Positions 1 to 9,669 of a DNA stretch of 64,000 nucleotides are shown in pieces; within the stretch, counting starts at the first letter, position 1, and the number at the start of each line of letters is the position of its first letter. This stretch comes from CALOCV01 sp942491955 (GTDB lineage Bacteria; Chlamydiota; Chlamydiia; Chlamydiales; CALOCV01). A program made the position numbers and the translations under genes. Location of the stretch: NCBI GenBank assembly GCA_942491955.1, contig CALOCV010000044.1, positions 1 to 64,000 on the forward strand, given 5' to 3'. The notes beneath the pieces were generated by a model. The model saw nothing but the letters and a program-made list of their open reading frames with translations, searched no databases and had not been told where the DNA came from.

Positions 1-338
1 ATTCATCCCATGAAATCTGGATTGGCTTTGGCTGCCCGCAAAGGTCCTGCATGAGTGTGGCTCTGCCTGGACCTAATTCTGCAAGACAAAAATGAGGTTG
101 GACTGCCCAATTGCTGCCAAGTGGCGATACACCAGATGCCGATCAATTCCCCAAACATCTGGGTAATTTCAGGAGCTGTTATGAAGTCCCCCTTTTGGCC
201 AATTGCTTCGCGGGTTTTATAATAACCGTGGGTGGGGTCTGCCATACATATATGCATATACTCGGCGATGCTGAGCGGGCCGTTGATAGCGATCATGCGC
301 TTGATTTTTTCAAGAAAGTTTTTGGGTGTTGTCGCCAT
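1..338 (-). pseudogene. MidA/NDUFAF7-type SAM-dependent methyltransferase, N-terminal fragment
   Basis: The fragment starts at the ATG at 338 and runs off the left edge. The N-terminus (helical IAINGPLSIAEYM, then DPTHGYY, then GDFITAPEITQMFGELIG) is typical of the COG1565 methyltransferase family, whose mitochondrial member modifies a complex I subunit. The frame is broken around 85–110. The SAM-binding stretch LAELGPGRATLM is visible only in another frame, and the first frame then resumes as LRAAKANPDFM. Two compensating one-base indels therefore lie inside about 60 bp. It follows an lgt fragment 11 bp upstream on the same strand, an order familiar from alphaproteobacteria. I read it as non-chlamydial sequence at a contig end or as decayed foreign DNA. 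Confidence 0.75.
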
Positions 339-349
339 GATGCTTCATT

Positions 350-566
350 TCACCGTCTAATCAGTCGCGCGAGATTTGATGCCGTGAACATACTCCAAGC
401 GCCGATTAACAAAATTGGTATGGAAAGAACCATACCCATGACAACAAGCAAAATGGCAAGATAGCCGATTTGTTCATCCGGCAAACGAACAAATTCGACA
501 AGAATTCTTGCGATCGCATAGCCAGCTAAAAATGTACCGGCAATGTGATAGGCCATCAGACACAGG
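350..566 (-). pseudogene. lgt: Prolipoprotein diacylglyceryl transferase (Lgt), C-terminal fragment
   Basis: Lgt transfers diacylglycerol from phosphatidylglycerol to prolipoproteins in the inner membrane. Only the end of the protein is present: AGTFLAGYAIARILVEFVRLPDEQIGYL, followed by two hydrophobic segments and a basic tail ending at the stop at 350. The conserved ARxxVEFxRxPDxQxG block is clear. Upstream of about 566 the Lgt similarity stops abruptly and the opposite strand becomes a peptidase gene, so the N-terminal two thirds are missing. It sits just before the MidA-like fragment, an order seen in alphaproteobacteria. Confidence 0.75.
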
Positions 567-1212
567 ACTTGCCCATAGAGAAGATGAAGATAGACCATCT
601 CTTTGTAGACATCGGAGCAAAGACTGAAGCTCAAGCAGAAAAGAAAGTAACAATTGGAGATATCGCAAAGTTTTCTGCACCGTTTGTAAGAATGGGAAGC
701 AGACTGTCTTCACCCGCGATGGACAATAGAGCAGGTTGTATTGTGCTAGTTGAGCTTATCGAAAAGCTGCAAGGCAACGAAGATGACGTATACTTTGTAT
801 TTACAACACAGGAAGAAGTGGGCTTAAGGGGTGCAAAGACCGCTGCATTCGGTATAAACCCCGATATGGGCTTATCACCGGATGTAACACCTGCAGGAGA
901 TACCCCAGATAGCATGCGTTTTACAGTGGATATCGGTAAAGGCGCTGCTATAAAGATTAAGGACAACTCCCACATCTGTAACCCCATGGTTGTAAAGTTT
1001 TTACTCAAAGCCGCGGAACAGGCAGGTGTAATAACTCAACGTGAAGTTTTAACTATTTGGCGGAACTGACTCAGGTGCTATACAGATGACAGGACAGGGC
1101 GTCACAGGCGTTATATCGATACCATGCAGATACGTGCACTCACAGTCAGAAACTATCGATATAAATGACGTAAAGGGAGCTGTAGAGATATTAAACACAG
1201 CATCATGGTAAG
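566..1212 (+). pseudogene. M42-family aminopeptidase, 5'-truncated and frameshifted
   Basis: The reading frame enters mid-protein with MKIDHLFVDIGAKT and contains the metal-binding SPAMDNRAGC and TTQEEVGLRGAKTAA blocks of the M42 glutamyl aminopeptidase/endoglucanase family. At about 1055 the frame shifts by one base. The family C-terminus, FGGTDSGAIQ then VTGVISIPCRYVHS, continues in the next frame to a TAA at 1210–1212. The first ~150 residues are absent because the sequence switches at about 566 to an lgt fragment on the other strand. The wording of the protein resembles Clostridia-type members, not chlamydial proteins. Confidence 0.75.
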
Positions 1213-1239
1213 GCTTGAGATAGGAATAATAGAGGTAAA

Positions 1240-1860
1240 TATGTAGTCTATAAAAATACAGCAAACGATGGTTATGAGCTTGAAGGCTACAAGTGGGATG
1301 TTGAAAACCCAAAGGCAGTGGTTGCCATAGTGCACGGCATGGCAGAACATAGTGCCAGATATGATAGGTTTGCAAAGCACTTAAATGAAAACGGATATAG
1401 TGCAATCTCTATCGATTTGCGAGGACATGGAAAGACATACCCATAAAGGTATAAGAGGCTACTTTGCACAAAAGAAGTGGATGGAAACTGATGCTAGAAG
1501 ATATTAGAAACCTATTTAGCGAGGCTAGGGAAATGTCACCCGGTGTACCCGTTATATTATTTGGGCACTCTATGGGTTCAATATTTGCAAGGGCTTCAAA
1601 ATGCAATATGGTGATGAGTTTGACGCGTGCATACTAAGCGGTGTAACAATCAGCCAAAAAGGATTGAGAGAAGTTGCCCCGTTTATGACAAGAGTTTTCT
1701 CGTTTATTTGGGCACTATTAAGCCATCAAAAATGCTGGACAACATGTCATTTGGTGCTTTTAATAAGACTTTTGAGCCAACAGGACTAGTTTTGACTGGC
1801 TATCTCGAGATGAGAGTGAAGTAGACAAGTACATAAAAGATGAGCTTTGCGGATTTCAGC
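1240..1860 (+). pseudogene. Alpha/beta hydrolase (monoacylglycerol lipase-like), multiply frameshifted
   Basis: Pieces of one lipase can be followed through all three frames: YELEGYKW, AVVAIVHGMAEHSARYD (oxyanion-hole HGMAEH), SIDLRGHGKT, KGIRGYFAQKKWM, PVILFGHSMGS (nucleophile elbow GHSMG), FDACILSGVTIS, MLDNMSFGAFNKTFEPT and FDWLSRDESEVDKYI. The order and spacing match the Hydrolase_4 family. At least five indels interrupt it. It lies 30 bp after the M42 fragment in the same orientation, so both probably come from the same Clostridia-like source. It ends abruptly near 1860, where flavoprotein coding begins on the other strand. Confidence 0.7.
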
Positions 1861-1861
1861 T

Positions 1862-3441
1862 CCCGCAAGGAAGAGATAGTGGATGGAAGGGGAGGGGAGA
1901 GCGATGAATTCTCCAGCAGGAGGTAACACGAGAATGCGGTCTCCCACGGCGATCTCTTCTTCGAGAAAGGGGGAGATCAACCCTTTGGGATCCTTTTTTA
2001 CCGTAACCTGTAAAAAAGGATCCTTTGGCGTGCTCGATAATGAGTAACAGCGCTTCAAAAGCTTGCCACGATGAAACAGACGAAGGGTAATGAATTGTCC
2101 AGGAGAATAGGTAAACCGATCGCGCAAATTAGCGGGAAGAGAGAATTGAATCGAACGGGTATCCGGTGTCTCTTGATGCACAGCTTCGACCGTTAACGGA
2201 TAGTACCGCTGAGGCGGATCTTGAAAGAATGAAGAATCGACATGGACAGCATGAGGGCTTAGAGCTATCGTTTTTCGGATGTGTTTTCCAATAGGAGTTT
2301 TTAACACGAGCGGCAAGAAAAATGCAGCGAAACGAAGCATCCAAAATGAGCGGTTCTCAAAAAATAAACGCCCCATTCGCCTTTGGATATGCAAATTTTC
2401 CTCAATATCAGGCCTTCTCTTGGTAATGAACTCGTGTAAATCATCTGCTTGCACACAATCGGGTCGATTGCGCAAAGCACGGACAATATGAGGGTGGGCT
2501 AACGTCGCATCTTCAATGGCAAGCTTATTTCCCAAAGCGCCAATCGGTGAGGCAATATGAGCCGCATCACCCAATAGGAGAAGACCATTTCGAGCCCACT
2601 CCTTTGCCATTCCCATCTTGACATCGAGAAGCGAACATTGTTGCCAACTGTTGATGTGCGTTTTTGTCGCTTGATAGATTTTCTCGTCAATAGGTGCTAT
2701 CCCTTCAATAAAGGCTTCAATGCCCCGCTTCCGAATCTCTGGATAGGCTCCTTTCGGTAAAAGCCATCCTATCTGTCCTTTACCTCCCTCTATCGGCAAC
2801 TGAACCAGCAAACCGTAGCGACTAATGCGGAAGGTGAGTTCATATTCAGTCACTCCACCACTTGGGATCTCATACCAAAGAAGGTCAAATCCCTGCTTCA
2901 AAGAGATCTGTTCGATGCCAGCCATCTGTCTAAGACGAGAAAAACGCCCATCACAAGCGACAACAAGACGCGAACGAACGATCTTTTCTTCTCCATTGAC
3001 ATCGATAATAATTCCTTGAATTCCGCTCTCTTCCTTTAGCAGACTTACTGCTTTGGATCCGCCAAGGTAATGAAAATGGGGGTACTGCCCAGCCAAAGTA
3101 ATGAGTTCTTTGAGAAGAGAAGCCTGCTTTAACATAACGACATAATTGTAAGGAGGGGGGAGCTCATCAAAACGGAATTCGGTTAATACGCGGTTCCCTT
3201 CTTGGATGGCAAATGAGGCAAATGTGTGATGATCGAGACGAAAAAGGTCCTCTTTGATGCCCATTTCATCCCAAATGCGCACAGCCGATGGTTGATAAGC
3301 AGGACCGCGAAACTCGCGATCCAAAACCGCCTCTTGCTCAACAAGGGTGACAGAAATTCCACTTTTTACAAGGAGCAGGGCGAGAGTGGCTCCAGCAGGA
3401 CCTGCTCCAACAATGACAACATCGGGATGAAGAATACTCAT
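1862..3441 (-). CDS. FAD-dependent monooxygenase fused to a ferredoxin-reductase-like domain, truncated
   Basis: About 526 residues are readable from the ATG at 3441. Residues 1–380 are a PHBH-type flavin monooxygenase: the FAD dinucleotide motif VGAGPAG near residue 11 and the GDAAH motif near residue 290. A second module follows from about residue 410 with the FNR signature PGQFITL (~448) and RCYSLSS (~464), which binds flavin. The NAD-binding half and any iron–sulfur domain are missing. After HYLFLAG the protein turns into unrelated residues where the foreign hydrolase DNA begins (~1862). The full gene was presumably 200 or more residues longer. A hydroxylase carrying its own reductase is the likely role. 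The substrate is unknown. Confidence 0.75.
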
Positions 3442-3519
3442 AGTTACACTCTATACAAAAAAAAAAGAAATAGTGGTCAATTTTTTTCACATTTGTACAA
3501 TGAGGAAAACCCAAGGTGA

Positions 3520-3726
3520 ATGATGAATAATGAAAGTGTATTATTAACTATAGTAAAAATTTTTCTTATGATTATTTTTCCTCCTATAGGCGTCTTTTTT
3601 TACGTGGGATTTACAATGCATTTTTGGATCAACCTCGTACTTACCATCTTCGGCTATATTCCAGGATTGATTCACGCCATCTATATTGCAGCTAGCCCTA
3701 ACCTCCACCAAAAACCCCGCTTATAG
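3520..3726 (+). CDS. YqaE/Pmp3 family small membrane protein
   Basis: A 68-residue protein with two hydrophobic segments separated by a short turn (IIFPPIGVFFYVGF and INLVLTIFGYIPGLIHAIYI), the hallmark of the UPF0057/Pmp3 proteolipid family. Eukaryotic and bacterial members are linked to membrane potential and salt or cold stress. The start is the first of two ATGs at 3520, preceded by an AAGGTG ribosome-binding site six bases upstream. It is divergent from the flavoprotein gene and stands 58 bp before the yceD operon. Confidence 0.85.
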   Translation: MMNNESVLLTIVKIFLMIIFPPIGVFFYVGFTMHFWINLVLTIFGYIPGLIHAIYIAASPNLHQKPRL

Positions 3727-3784
3727 ATGAAAAAATTCGCAAAAAATTCGCAAAAAAGATATCATCTTCTGTTTTTATGGGTGT

Positions 3785-4255
3785 GTGATGGAAGATGCAT
3801 TTTGTATCTACGTCGATCGTTTGCGAACAGGTAAGGAAGAAAAAATTGAAGAGGTTTTTCCTCCCGATTTTTTTGAAGTTAATGGCCCAGAACTCTCTTT
3901 TGAAAAGAACGTTCTCGTCAAAGGAAAGGCCTATCTTGCTACCGATACCCTCATCCTCGATCTGAATATCGAAACTGAGGCTTCCCTACCTTGTTCCATT
4001 TGCAACCAAAAGACGTCGGTTCCCATCGTTCTCCGTCACGTAATCCATGCCGTGCCCCTCGAAGAGATTCCTTCGAAAGTCTATTCGTACCGCCCTTTCT
4101 TGCGCGAGACGATTCTTCTCGAAACACCCCCCCTCATCGAGTGCCATGAAGGAAATTGCCCCCAAAGAAAAGAGATCACAAAATATATGCATCAAACAAA
4201 AGAAGGGAAAGAAGAGCTCTATCACCCCTTTGCTGACTTCCCTTTTGAAGAATAG
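3785..4255 (+). CDS. YceD-like DUF177 protein
   Basis: A 156-residue protein of the DUF177 family, almost always encoded just upstream of rpmF and, in bacteria and plastids, linked to 23S rRNA and large-subunit biogenesis. The family zinc-binding pattern is visible as CSIC near residue 77 and CHEGNC near residue 122. Start is at 3785 (an ATG three bases downstream is an alternative). The stop is 9 bp before rpmF, so the two are very probably co-transcribed. Confidence 0.85.
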   Translation: MMEDAFCIYVDRLRTGKEEKIEEVFPPDFFEVNGPELSFEKNVLVKGKAYLATDTLILDLNIETEASLPCSICNQKTSVPIVLRHVIHAVPLEEIPSKVYSYRPFLRETILLETPPLIECHEGNCPQRKEITKYMHQTKEGKEELYHPFADFPFEE

Positions 4256-4264
4256 GAGAATATT

Positions 4265-4447
4265 ATGGCCGTACCACGTAATCGCCATTCCAACGCACGC
4301 AAAAATACAAAGCGTGCCCACCACGCAAAAACACCAAAAAATACTGCTGCCTGTCCTAACTGCAAAGAGGCTCGACTTCCCCATACACTTTGTCAAGCAT
4401 GTGGGTACTACGGCGGACGAGCTGTTGTAACACAAGCCGCTGAATAG
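4265..4447 (+). CDS. rpmF: 50S ribosomal protein L32
   Basis: A 60-residue protein with the L32 N-terminus MAVPRNRHS, the basic region KNTKRAHHAK, and four zinc-ligand cysteines in CPNC and CQAC spacing. Length is normal for L32. It sits between yceD and plsX, the standard bacterial arrangement that ties ribosome assembly to phospholipid synthesis. AGGAGAATATT upstream supplies a good ribosome-binding site. Confidence 0.95.
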   Translation: MAVPRNRHSNARKNTKRAHHAKTPKNTAACPNCKEARLPHTLCQACGYYGGRAVVTQAAE

Positions 4448-4460
4448 CAAAAGGGCTCCT

Positions 4461-5414
4461 TTGCGCGTAGGCATTGACTTGATGGGGAGCACCACCTCTC
4501 CCCAATCACTTTTTCACTTTTTTGCCAGTCAGCAATCCCTTCCTAAGGGGATTGATGCACTCGTTTGTTTTGCAGATCAAGAGTCAGCCCATACACTGAT
4601 TCCTCAAAAATCCCTCTCCGTTGTTGCCTGCAACGCATTCATTCGGCAAGATGACGAACCCCTCGATGCCCTTCGCCGTAAACCCGAATCCACACTCCAC
4701 ACAGGATTGCAAGCCCTCGCCAGAGGAGACGTCGATGCCTTTATCTCAGCAGGAAATACAGGGGCCCTAGTCGCTGTCGCCTCCCTCCTACTTCCCAAGA
4801 TTCCATCGATTCGGCGCCCAGCTCTTCTCGCTTTTTTCCCTACCCTAACGGGAAATGTTGCTGTTATTGACCTTGGTGGTAGACTCTCTCCTTCAGCGGA
4901 ATCCCTCGTCCAGTATGCTAAAATGGGCGTTGCTGTACAGAAAATTGTCATGGGAATCGAAAATCCCCAAGTCGCCTTACTCAATGTTGGAGAAGAATCA
5001 CAAAAAGGAACCACCACCTTAAAAGAGGCTCACGAGCATCTACAACAATGGCCCCACTTCCTCGGCAATCGCGAAGCCCATGAAGTTTTTTCTGGTGGCA
5101 TCGATGTCTTGGTTACAGACGGCTATGCCGGAAATATTTTGCTCAAAACAGCAGAAGGCGTCTCCTCATTCATTTTTGCCCATTTACAACGCGAATGGCT
5201 CAAAAAGGAAAAATACGAATTCCAACCCATTGAACAAGCTTTTCAAAAATTTGCAGATCCTCTTTTTCCTGCAGCTCTTCTCTGTGGCATCGATCGGCTC
5301 GTTCTCAAGTGTCATGGAGGATCGTCTCCTACAACACTTTGGAAAAGCCTAGAAGAGGCCGCTCTCCTTCATCAACAAGAATTCACCAAAAAAATGAGGG
5401 AAAGCTTCTTATGA
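4461..5414 (+). CDS. plsX: Phosphate acyltransferase PlsX
   Basis: PlsX converts acyl-ACP to acyl-phosphate, the first step of membrane phospholipid synthesis. The 317-residue product begins RVGIDLMG and has the family blocks SAGNTGALVA, RRPALLAFFP, IDLGG, LLNVGEE and VTDGYAGNILLKTAEG. The start is TTG at 4461, 13 bp after rpmF, because the conserved GIDLMG motif lies directly behind it and no ATG is available. Its TGA overlaps the ATG of the next gene (ATGA at 5411–5414), so translation is probably coupled to holA. Confidence 0.92.
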   Translation: MRVGIDLMGSTTSPQSLFHFFASQQSLPKGIDALVCFADQESAHTLIPQKSLSVVACNAFIRQDDEPLDALRRKPESTLHTGLQALARGDVDAFISAGNTGALVAVASLLLPKIPSIRRPALLAFFPTLTGNVAVIDLGGRLSPSAESLVQYAKMGVAVQKIVMGIENPQVALLNVGEESQKGTTTLKEAHEHLQQWPHFLGNREAHEVFSGGIDVLVTDGYAGNILLKTAEGVSSFIFAHLQREWLKKEKYEFQPIEQAFQKFADPLFPAALLCGIDRLVLKCHGGSSPTTLWKSLEEAALLHQQEFTKKMRESFL

Positions 5415-6421
5415 AATGTACCTCTCTTCGCGCCTTTAAAAAGCACGTCACTGAAGCGGCTCCCAACCACCTATCTCCCATCTACCTCATCTGCGGGAAA
5501 GACCCATATACGCGCTCTTTAGGCGTCAAAATCCTTCTCCAAGCCCTTCCTCAGGCCTCTATCGAAAACAAAACCCTCCTTGAAGCGCCCCGTGTCGATC
5601 TCCAAGAAATCACCCTATCCCTCTCGTCTCCCTCTCTTTTTGCTCCCTTTACCGTCGTTCATGTCCAACAAATCCATAAACTTCGCAAAGAAGTCACCGA
5701 TACTCTCACCACCTGGCTAGAGAAAGCCTCCTTTCCCGGATGCCTTATCCTTTCTGGAGAGCCCCCTCATCGAGGAACCAAGTTTTACAAGATCTTGGAG
5801 AAAAAAGGCATCATCCTTGATATCGCTGAACAGAAACCCTGGGAAAAGGAACGCTCTCTCATCGATTGGGTTCGCCAAAAGGCACAAAAAAATCACAAAC
5901 AATTCCTTAACAATACAGACATTCTCTTCGTACAGCAACTCGGCGCCGATGCCGCTCTCATCGCCACCGAATGGGAAAAACTCCTCACCTATATCGGCGA
6001 CCGCCCTGCCATTTCGCAAGAAGACATCGCCACCATCTCCCTCTCCCATCCCAATTACACTGCATGGCGCTTCGGAGACGCCCTCTTTGATCAAAACCCA
6101 ACAGAAGCCCTTGCCATTGGAAAAAATATCCTCCATGAAGGAACCCACCTACTCCTACTCCTTCGGCAACTCCGCTTTCAATACCAGAAACAATGCCAAA
6201 TCGCCTCCCTCCTCCAAAAAGGAGTTCATCCTCACGACATCACTCAAGAATTCCCCTTCCTTCGCGGACAAATCCTCGAACAGAACCTCTCCTGGGCAAA
6301 AAGCCACACTCCCCAACAATGGCTCCAAAAACTCCTCCTCATCGACCAAACCGAACTCGAAACAAAAAATACCACGGCCTCACCAGAATTCCTTCTGGAG
6401 CGCCTCATCGCTAAGCTATAG
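5411..6421 (+). CDS. holA: DNA polymerase III subunit delta
   Basis: The delta subunit opens the beta sliding clamp in the clamp-loader complex. The 336-residue protein has the expected N-terminus (PIYLICGKDPYTRSLGVKIL), the region SLSSPSLFAPFTVVHVQQIHKLRKE, and the middle block QQLGADAALIATEWEKLLTY. The C-terminal LLLLLRQLRFQYQ region is also typical. The start is the ATG overlapping the plsX stop. A 115-bp gap follows before the next gene, so the operon probably ends here. Confidence 0.85.
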   Translation: MKCTSLRAFKKHVTEAAPNHLSPIYLICGKDPYTRSLGVKILLQALPQASIENKTLLEAPRVDLQEITLSLSSPSLFAPFTVVHVQQIHKLRKEVTDTLTTWLEKASFPGCLILSGEPPHRGTKFYKILEKKGIILDIAEQKPWEKERSLIDWVRQKAQKNHKQFLNNTDILFVQQLGADAALIATEWEKLLTYIGDRPAISQEDIATISLSHPNYTAWRFGDALFDQNPTEALAIGKNILHEGTHLLLLLRQLRFQYQKQCQIASLLQKGVHPHDITQEFPFLRGQILEQNLSWAKSHTPQQWLQKLLLIDQTELETKNTTASPEFLLERLIAKL

Positions 6422-6536
6422 GAAAGGGAAGAGACGAAAAGGACCAAAGTGAGAAAAAGGGACGAAACAATGGCATGTTTTTAAAAAAAATGCTACACTG
6501 TGGGTTAGTTGAGATGCAATTTTCAATGGTCGTATT

Positions 6537-8321
6537 ATGGTAGCTATTCCCTCTCTTCCTTCTTCGTATACAATCGATACAAAACAACATCGTCTTCACA
6601 TAAATGCAGATGCCAACGGAATTCGCTACCACGGAAAAATCACAGCCATCATTCACGACATTTTCTCCGCTTTTGGGATCTGCTCATCCACCATCAAGTG
6701 TAAGGGGAAAAACAACGCAATTGTTTATCTAAATAAAGAGAGTTGCATGCACTACTTGCAACGGAACCGTATCCAATACCAACCCAAAATCTCAAACCAA
6801 GAAATCATCGAAAAACTTGCTAGCAAACAATTTTCTCAAAAACAAGAAATCCCAATAAAGGAAGAAGAGAAGGCGCCATCGAGAGAACCAACAAAGGAGC
6901 CGAGTGAAGAGCCGAGTGAAGAGCCGATAAAGGACGAAAAGAAAGAACCGACCAAAGAACCAATCAAGAAAGAAGAGAAAAAAACACCACTAAAAACAAA
7001 AGATTTTTTTGCATTAAGTGATGCAACGGGGTGGCCTATTTGGTTTGAAGAAATATTAGGAAACAATTTTTTAACAAATCTTCCCGAGTTAAAAGGATGG
7101 AATGGTACAGCGGAAGATCCCTTGTTAACAGCGCCAGTCATGAAGATTCTTTCTAAAGATGGAAAAATCCAGTCTATCGTCGTTTCTTATTGGTATCTCA
7201 AGGAAGATGAAAAACCGCCTAAATATGTTCGAATAAATGAAATGATTAGGATTGATAAGGGAAATCTAGGCGTGACGTCTACAGACGGTGGTCGCCGACA
7301 ATTTTACCATGCAGATGCTTCACAAAACGTCCCTATTAACAGTATTTGTCTCCTTCTCTTAGCTGATAGGCTGCGGCGTTTTGCTCAAGAAGAATCTCTT
7401 CCTCTTTACAAAAATCGGGAAGGTATCTTTGTTTCTGCAGACGATCAAAAGGCATTATCAGAGAGCATGGATCCTGCAAAGTTGGTAATAGATTACCGCG
7501 AAAAAATTTCCTCATTCGAACAAAAAAAGCGCTCTTGTAGCGAAATCGCTTTTAAAAAACCTAAAAAAGCAGAACTATGGAAGGAGTTTGGCTATCCCGA
7601 GCAACTCCAAAAATACGATATTCAACAAATGATAATGGATATCTTTCCAGAATACGTATTTAGTCCACCTATAGGTTATACAGATGACGAGGTGATAAGT
7701 ATGGTGGAATCGTACAACAAAACATATGAAGACATTGCAAAAAAAATATCGGGAAACGAGAAAATCTATAATCAAGAAATTTTTCAAGGAAAACTCCTAA
7801 AATACATTCTGGAAAATTGGACTCCTATCTCTTTTACCCTTGGAGGGATCAAAAAACAAGCGTTCGATGCATCTATAGTTAAAGAAATAGAAACTCGATT
7901 TAAAGAGGAATTCCGGAATATCCCTTCTACACCAAACTGCATCAAAAAAAAATGGATTATGATTTATCACTGCCAGGAAAAACTAAAGAATCTTGCTAGC
8001 GATAAAGATGAGGAGAAAACGAGAATTTATGAAGAAGCAAAAGAAGAATTGACGAAAAATGAGGGTCTATTTCAAGCAACACGAGAATTTGAAGAAAAAT
8101 TTTCCAGTGTATTCAACCAAAGCACAAGCATTACTGAACTTCAGAAGCTTCGTGGTGCGATTATTGATTTGCGCGTTGCAACATGTCTACAACTGTCAAA
8201 GAAAAATAAGATATCGATAAGCACTGCAATGCAGAAATATGAAGAAGCAATTCAGACGGGTATTAAAGAGCAATATAAAAAATTTGCTAAAATCCTTAAA
8301 ATATCCGACTTTGACAGCTAG
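6537..8321 (+). CDS. Hypothetical protein with an EP/K-rich linker; effector-like
   Basis: A 594-residue protein that I do not recognise. Residues 1–95 form a small folded region (HRLHINADANGIRYHGKITAII). Residues ~100–155 are a charged low-complexity linker built from EPTKEP and EPSEEP units. The remaining ~440 residues look globular, with helical charged stretches and the conserved-looking block KYVRINEMIRIDKGNLGV. A possible sigma-70 −10 element TACACT lies at 6492–6497. There is no good Shine–Dalgarno before the ATG at 6537. The architecture resembles other large hypothetical proteins in this window (33575, 24545), which suggests a family of secreted effectors. No signal peptide or membrane segment is visible. 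Confidence 0.7.
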   Translation: MVAIPSLPSSYTIDTKQHRLHINADANGIRYHGKITAIIHDIFSAFGICSSTIKCKGKNNAIVYLNKESCMHYLQRNRIQYQPKISNQEIIEKLASKQFSQKQEIPIKEEEKAPSREPTKEPSEEPSEEPIKDEKKEPTKEPIKKEEKKTPLKTKDFFALSDATGWPIWFEEILGNNFLTNLPELKGWNGTAEDPLLTAPVMKILSKDGKIQSIVVSYWYLKEDEKPPKYVRINEMIRIDKGNLGVTSTDGGRRQFYHADASQNVPINSICLLLLADRLRRFAQEESLPLYKNREGIFVSADDQKALSESMDPAKLVIDYREKISSFEQKKRSCSEIAFKKPKKAELWKEFGYPEQLQKYDIQQMIMDIFPEYVFSPPIGYTDDEVISMVESYNKTYEDIAKKISGNEKIYNQEIFQGKLLKYILENWTPISFTLGGIKKQAFDASIVKEIETRFKEEFRNIPSTPNCIKKKWIMIYHCQEKLKNLASDKDEEKTRIYEEAKEELTKNEGLFQATREFEEKFSSVFNQSTSITELQKLRGAIIDLRVATCLQLSKKNKISISTAMQKYEEAIQTGIKEQYKKFAKILKISDFDS

Positions 8322-8373
8322 CCGTATTTTTTTTGGCCCCTATTCCTAGACAATATGGCCTAAAAATCGCCTA

Positions 8374-9445
8374 ATACCAATTCCGGTAAGAAAGTGCACA
8401 AATTGATCTTCATCTTTCTTTGCGCCTTACCGTCTTTGCCCCTTTGCGTTTCGTTCATGTATGAAGGATATTTGAATCTTTTATAGTGATTTGAATTGAT
8501 TTTTCAAAATTTTTCCTCACATAGTTGACTGTCAATGGCATGTAAAACGCAAAGAAGCAAAGACGGTAAGACGCAAAGAAATTATAGACCATTAACGACT
8601 CTATGGATCCCATCCTTAACGCAAGATTGACCGAAATTGGCTAGAAGCCCTAGCTTAATTCCGGTTAACAGCCCATGCGACCCATTCCGGTAAGAAAGTA
8701 CAAATTGATCTTTATCTTTCTTTGCGCCTTACCGTCTCTTGCCCTTTGCGTTTCGTTCATGTATGAAGGATATTTGAATCTTTTATAGTGATTTGAATTG
8801 ATTTTTCAAAATTTTTCCTCACATTGTTGACTGTCAATGGCATGTAAAACGCAAAGAAGCAAAGACGGTAAGACGCAAAGAAATTATAGACCATTAACGA
8901 CTCTATGGATCCCATCCTTAACGCAAGATTGACCGAAATTGGCTAGAAGCCCTAGCTTAATTCCGGTTAACAGCCCATGCGACCCATTCCGGTAAGAAAG
9001 TGCACAAATTGATCTTCAGCTTTCTTTGCGCCTTACCGTCTTTGCCCCTTTGCGTTTCGTTCATGTATGAAGGATATTTGAATCTTTTATGGTGGTTTGA
9101 ATTGATTTTTCAAAATTTTTCCTTACATAGTTGACTGTCAATGGCATGTAAAACGCAAAGAAGCAAAGACGGTAAGACGCAAAGAAATTATAGACCATTA
9201 ACGACTCTATGGATCCCATCCTTAACGCAAGATTGACCGAAATTGGCTAGAAGCCCTAGCTTAATTCCGGTTAACAGCCCATGCGACCCATTCCGGTAAG
9301 AAAGTGCACAAATTGATCTTCATCTTTCTTTGCGCAATCTGTTTTTCTATCTTGCAAACTCACAAGAGTTTGCTGCGATCTCCAAAACAAATTTCGCAAA
9401 AAAATCCTGAATCCACTTTATGCATTTTCTTACCGGAATTGGTAT
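8374..9445. repeat. 304-bp tandem array bounded by palindromic-element ends
   Basis: Three near-identical units start at 8381, 8685 and 8987, and a fourth truncated one at 9291 (periods 304, 302, 304). Each unit opens with TTCCGGTAAGAAAG, the end of the palindromic element described at 31416. Each then contains an internal inverted repeat, TTGCGCCTTACCGTCTTTGC opposite GCAAAGACGGTAAGACGCAA. The outer boundaries are ATACCAATTCCGG at 8374 and its reverse complement ending at 9445. The whole array therefore sits between the terminal repeats of one element. There is no coding potential. This explains the gap between the genes at 6537 and 9670. Confidence 0.9.
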
Positions 9446-9625
9446 AAAATCCGGAAAATGTAGTAGACACCTTGATTTATTTGTCCTGGTTGAATTTGAC
9501 AAAAAAAGTAATGAACATGATATCTGTAATGCCATGTTCGTTTCCTTCTAGATGGGGGAGGCCGCGTTAGCGGCCGACGGGGGGTTTGGGGGGATTTATC
9601 CCCCCAAAAAAAATATTTTTTTTAT

Positions 9626-9659
9626 AAAAATATCGTTAAAAATTTTTAACGATATTTTT
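9626..9659 (-). terminator. Likely terminator of the lipase-like gene
   Basis: A perfect 17-bp palindrome (AAAAATATCGTTAAAAA joined to its reverse complement) ends 11 bp from the stop codon of the gene at 9670. It is AT-rich and gives runs of T in both directions. Two further hairpins lie next to it at about 9558–9604 (GGCCGCGTTAGCGGCC and GGGGGATTTATCCCCC). The 9446–9540 stretch between this and the repeat array has no recognisable gene. Confidence 0.55.
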
Positions 9660-9669
9660 TAATAATCGA

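Noticed and set aside
545..1008. Minus-strand frame antisense to the M42 peptidase
   Set aside because: The plus strand has clear metal-site motifs; the antisense frame has no protein-like pattern.
8374..9350. CRISPR-like or tandem-gene array
   Set aside because: Units are ~304 bp, identical throughout, with no alternating unique spacers and no coding frame; no cas genes are nearby.
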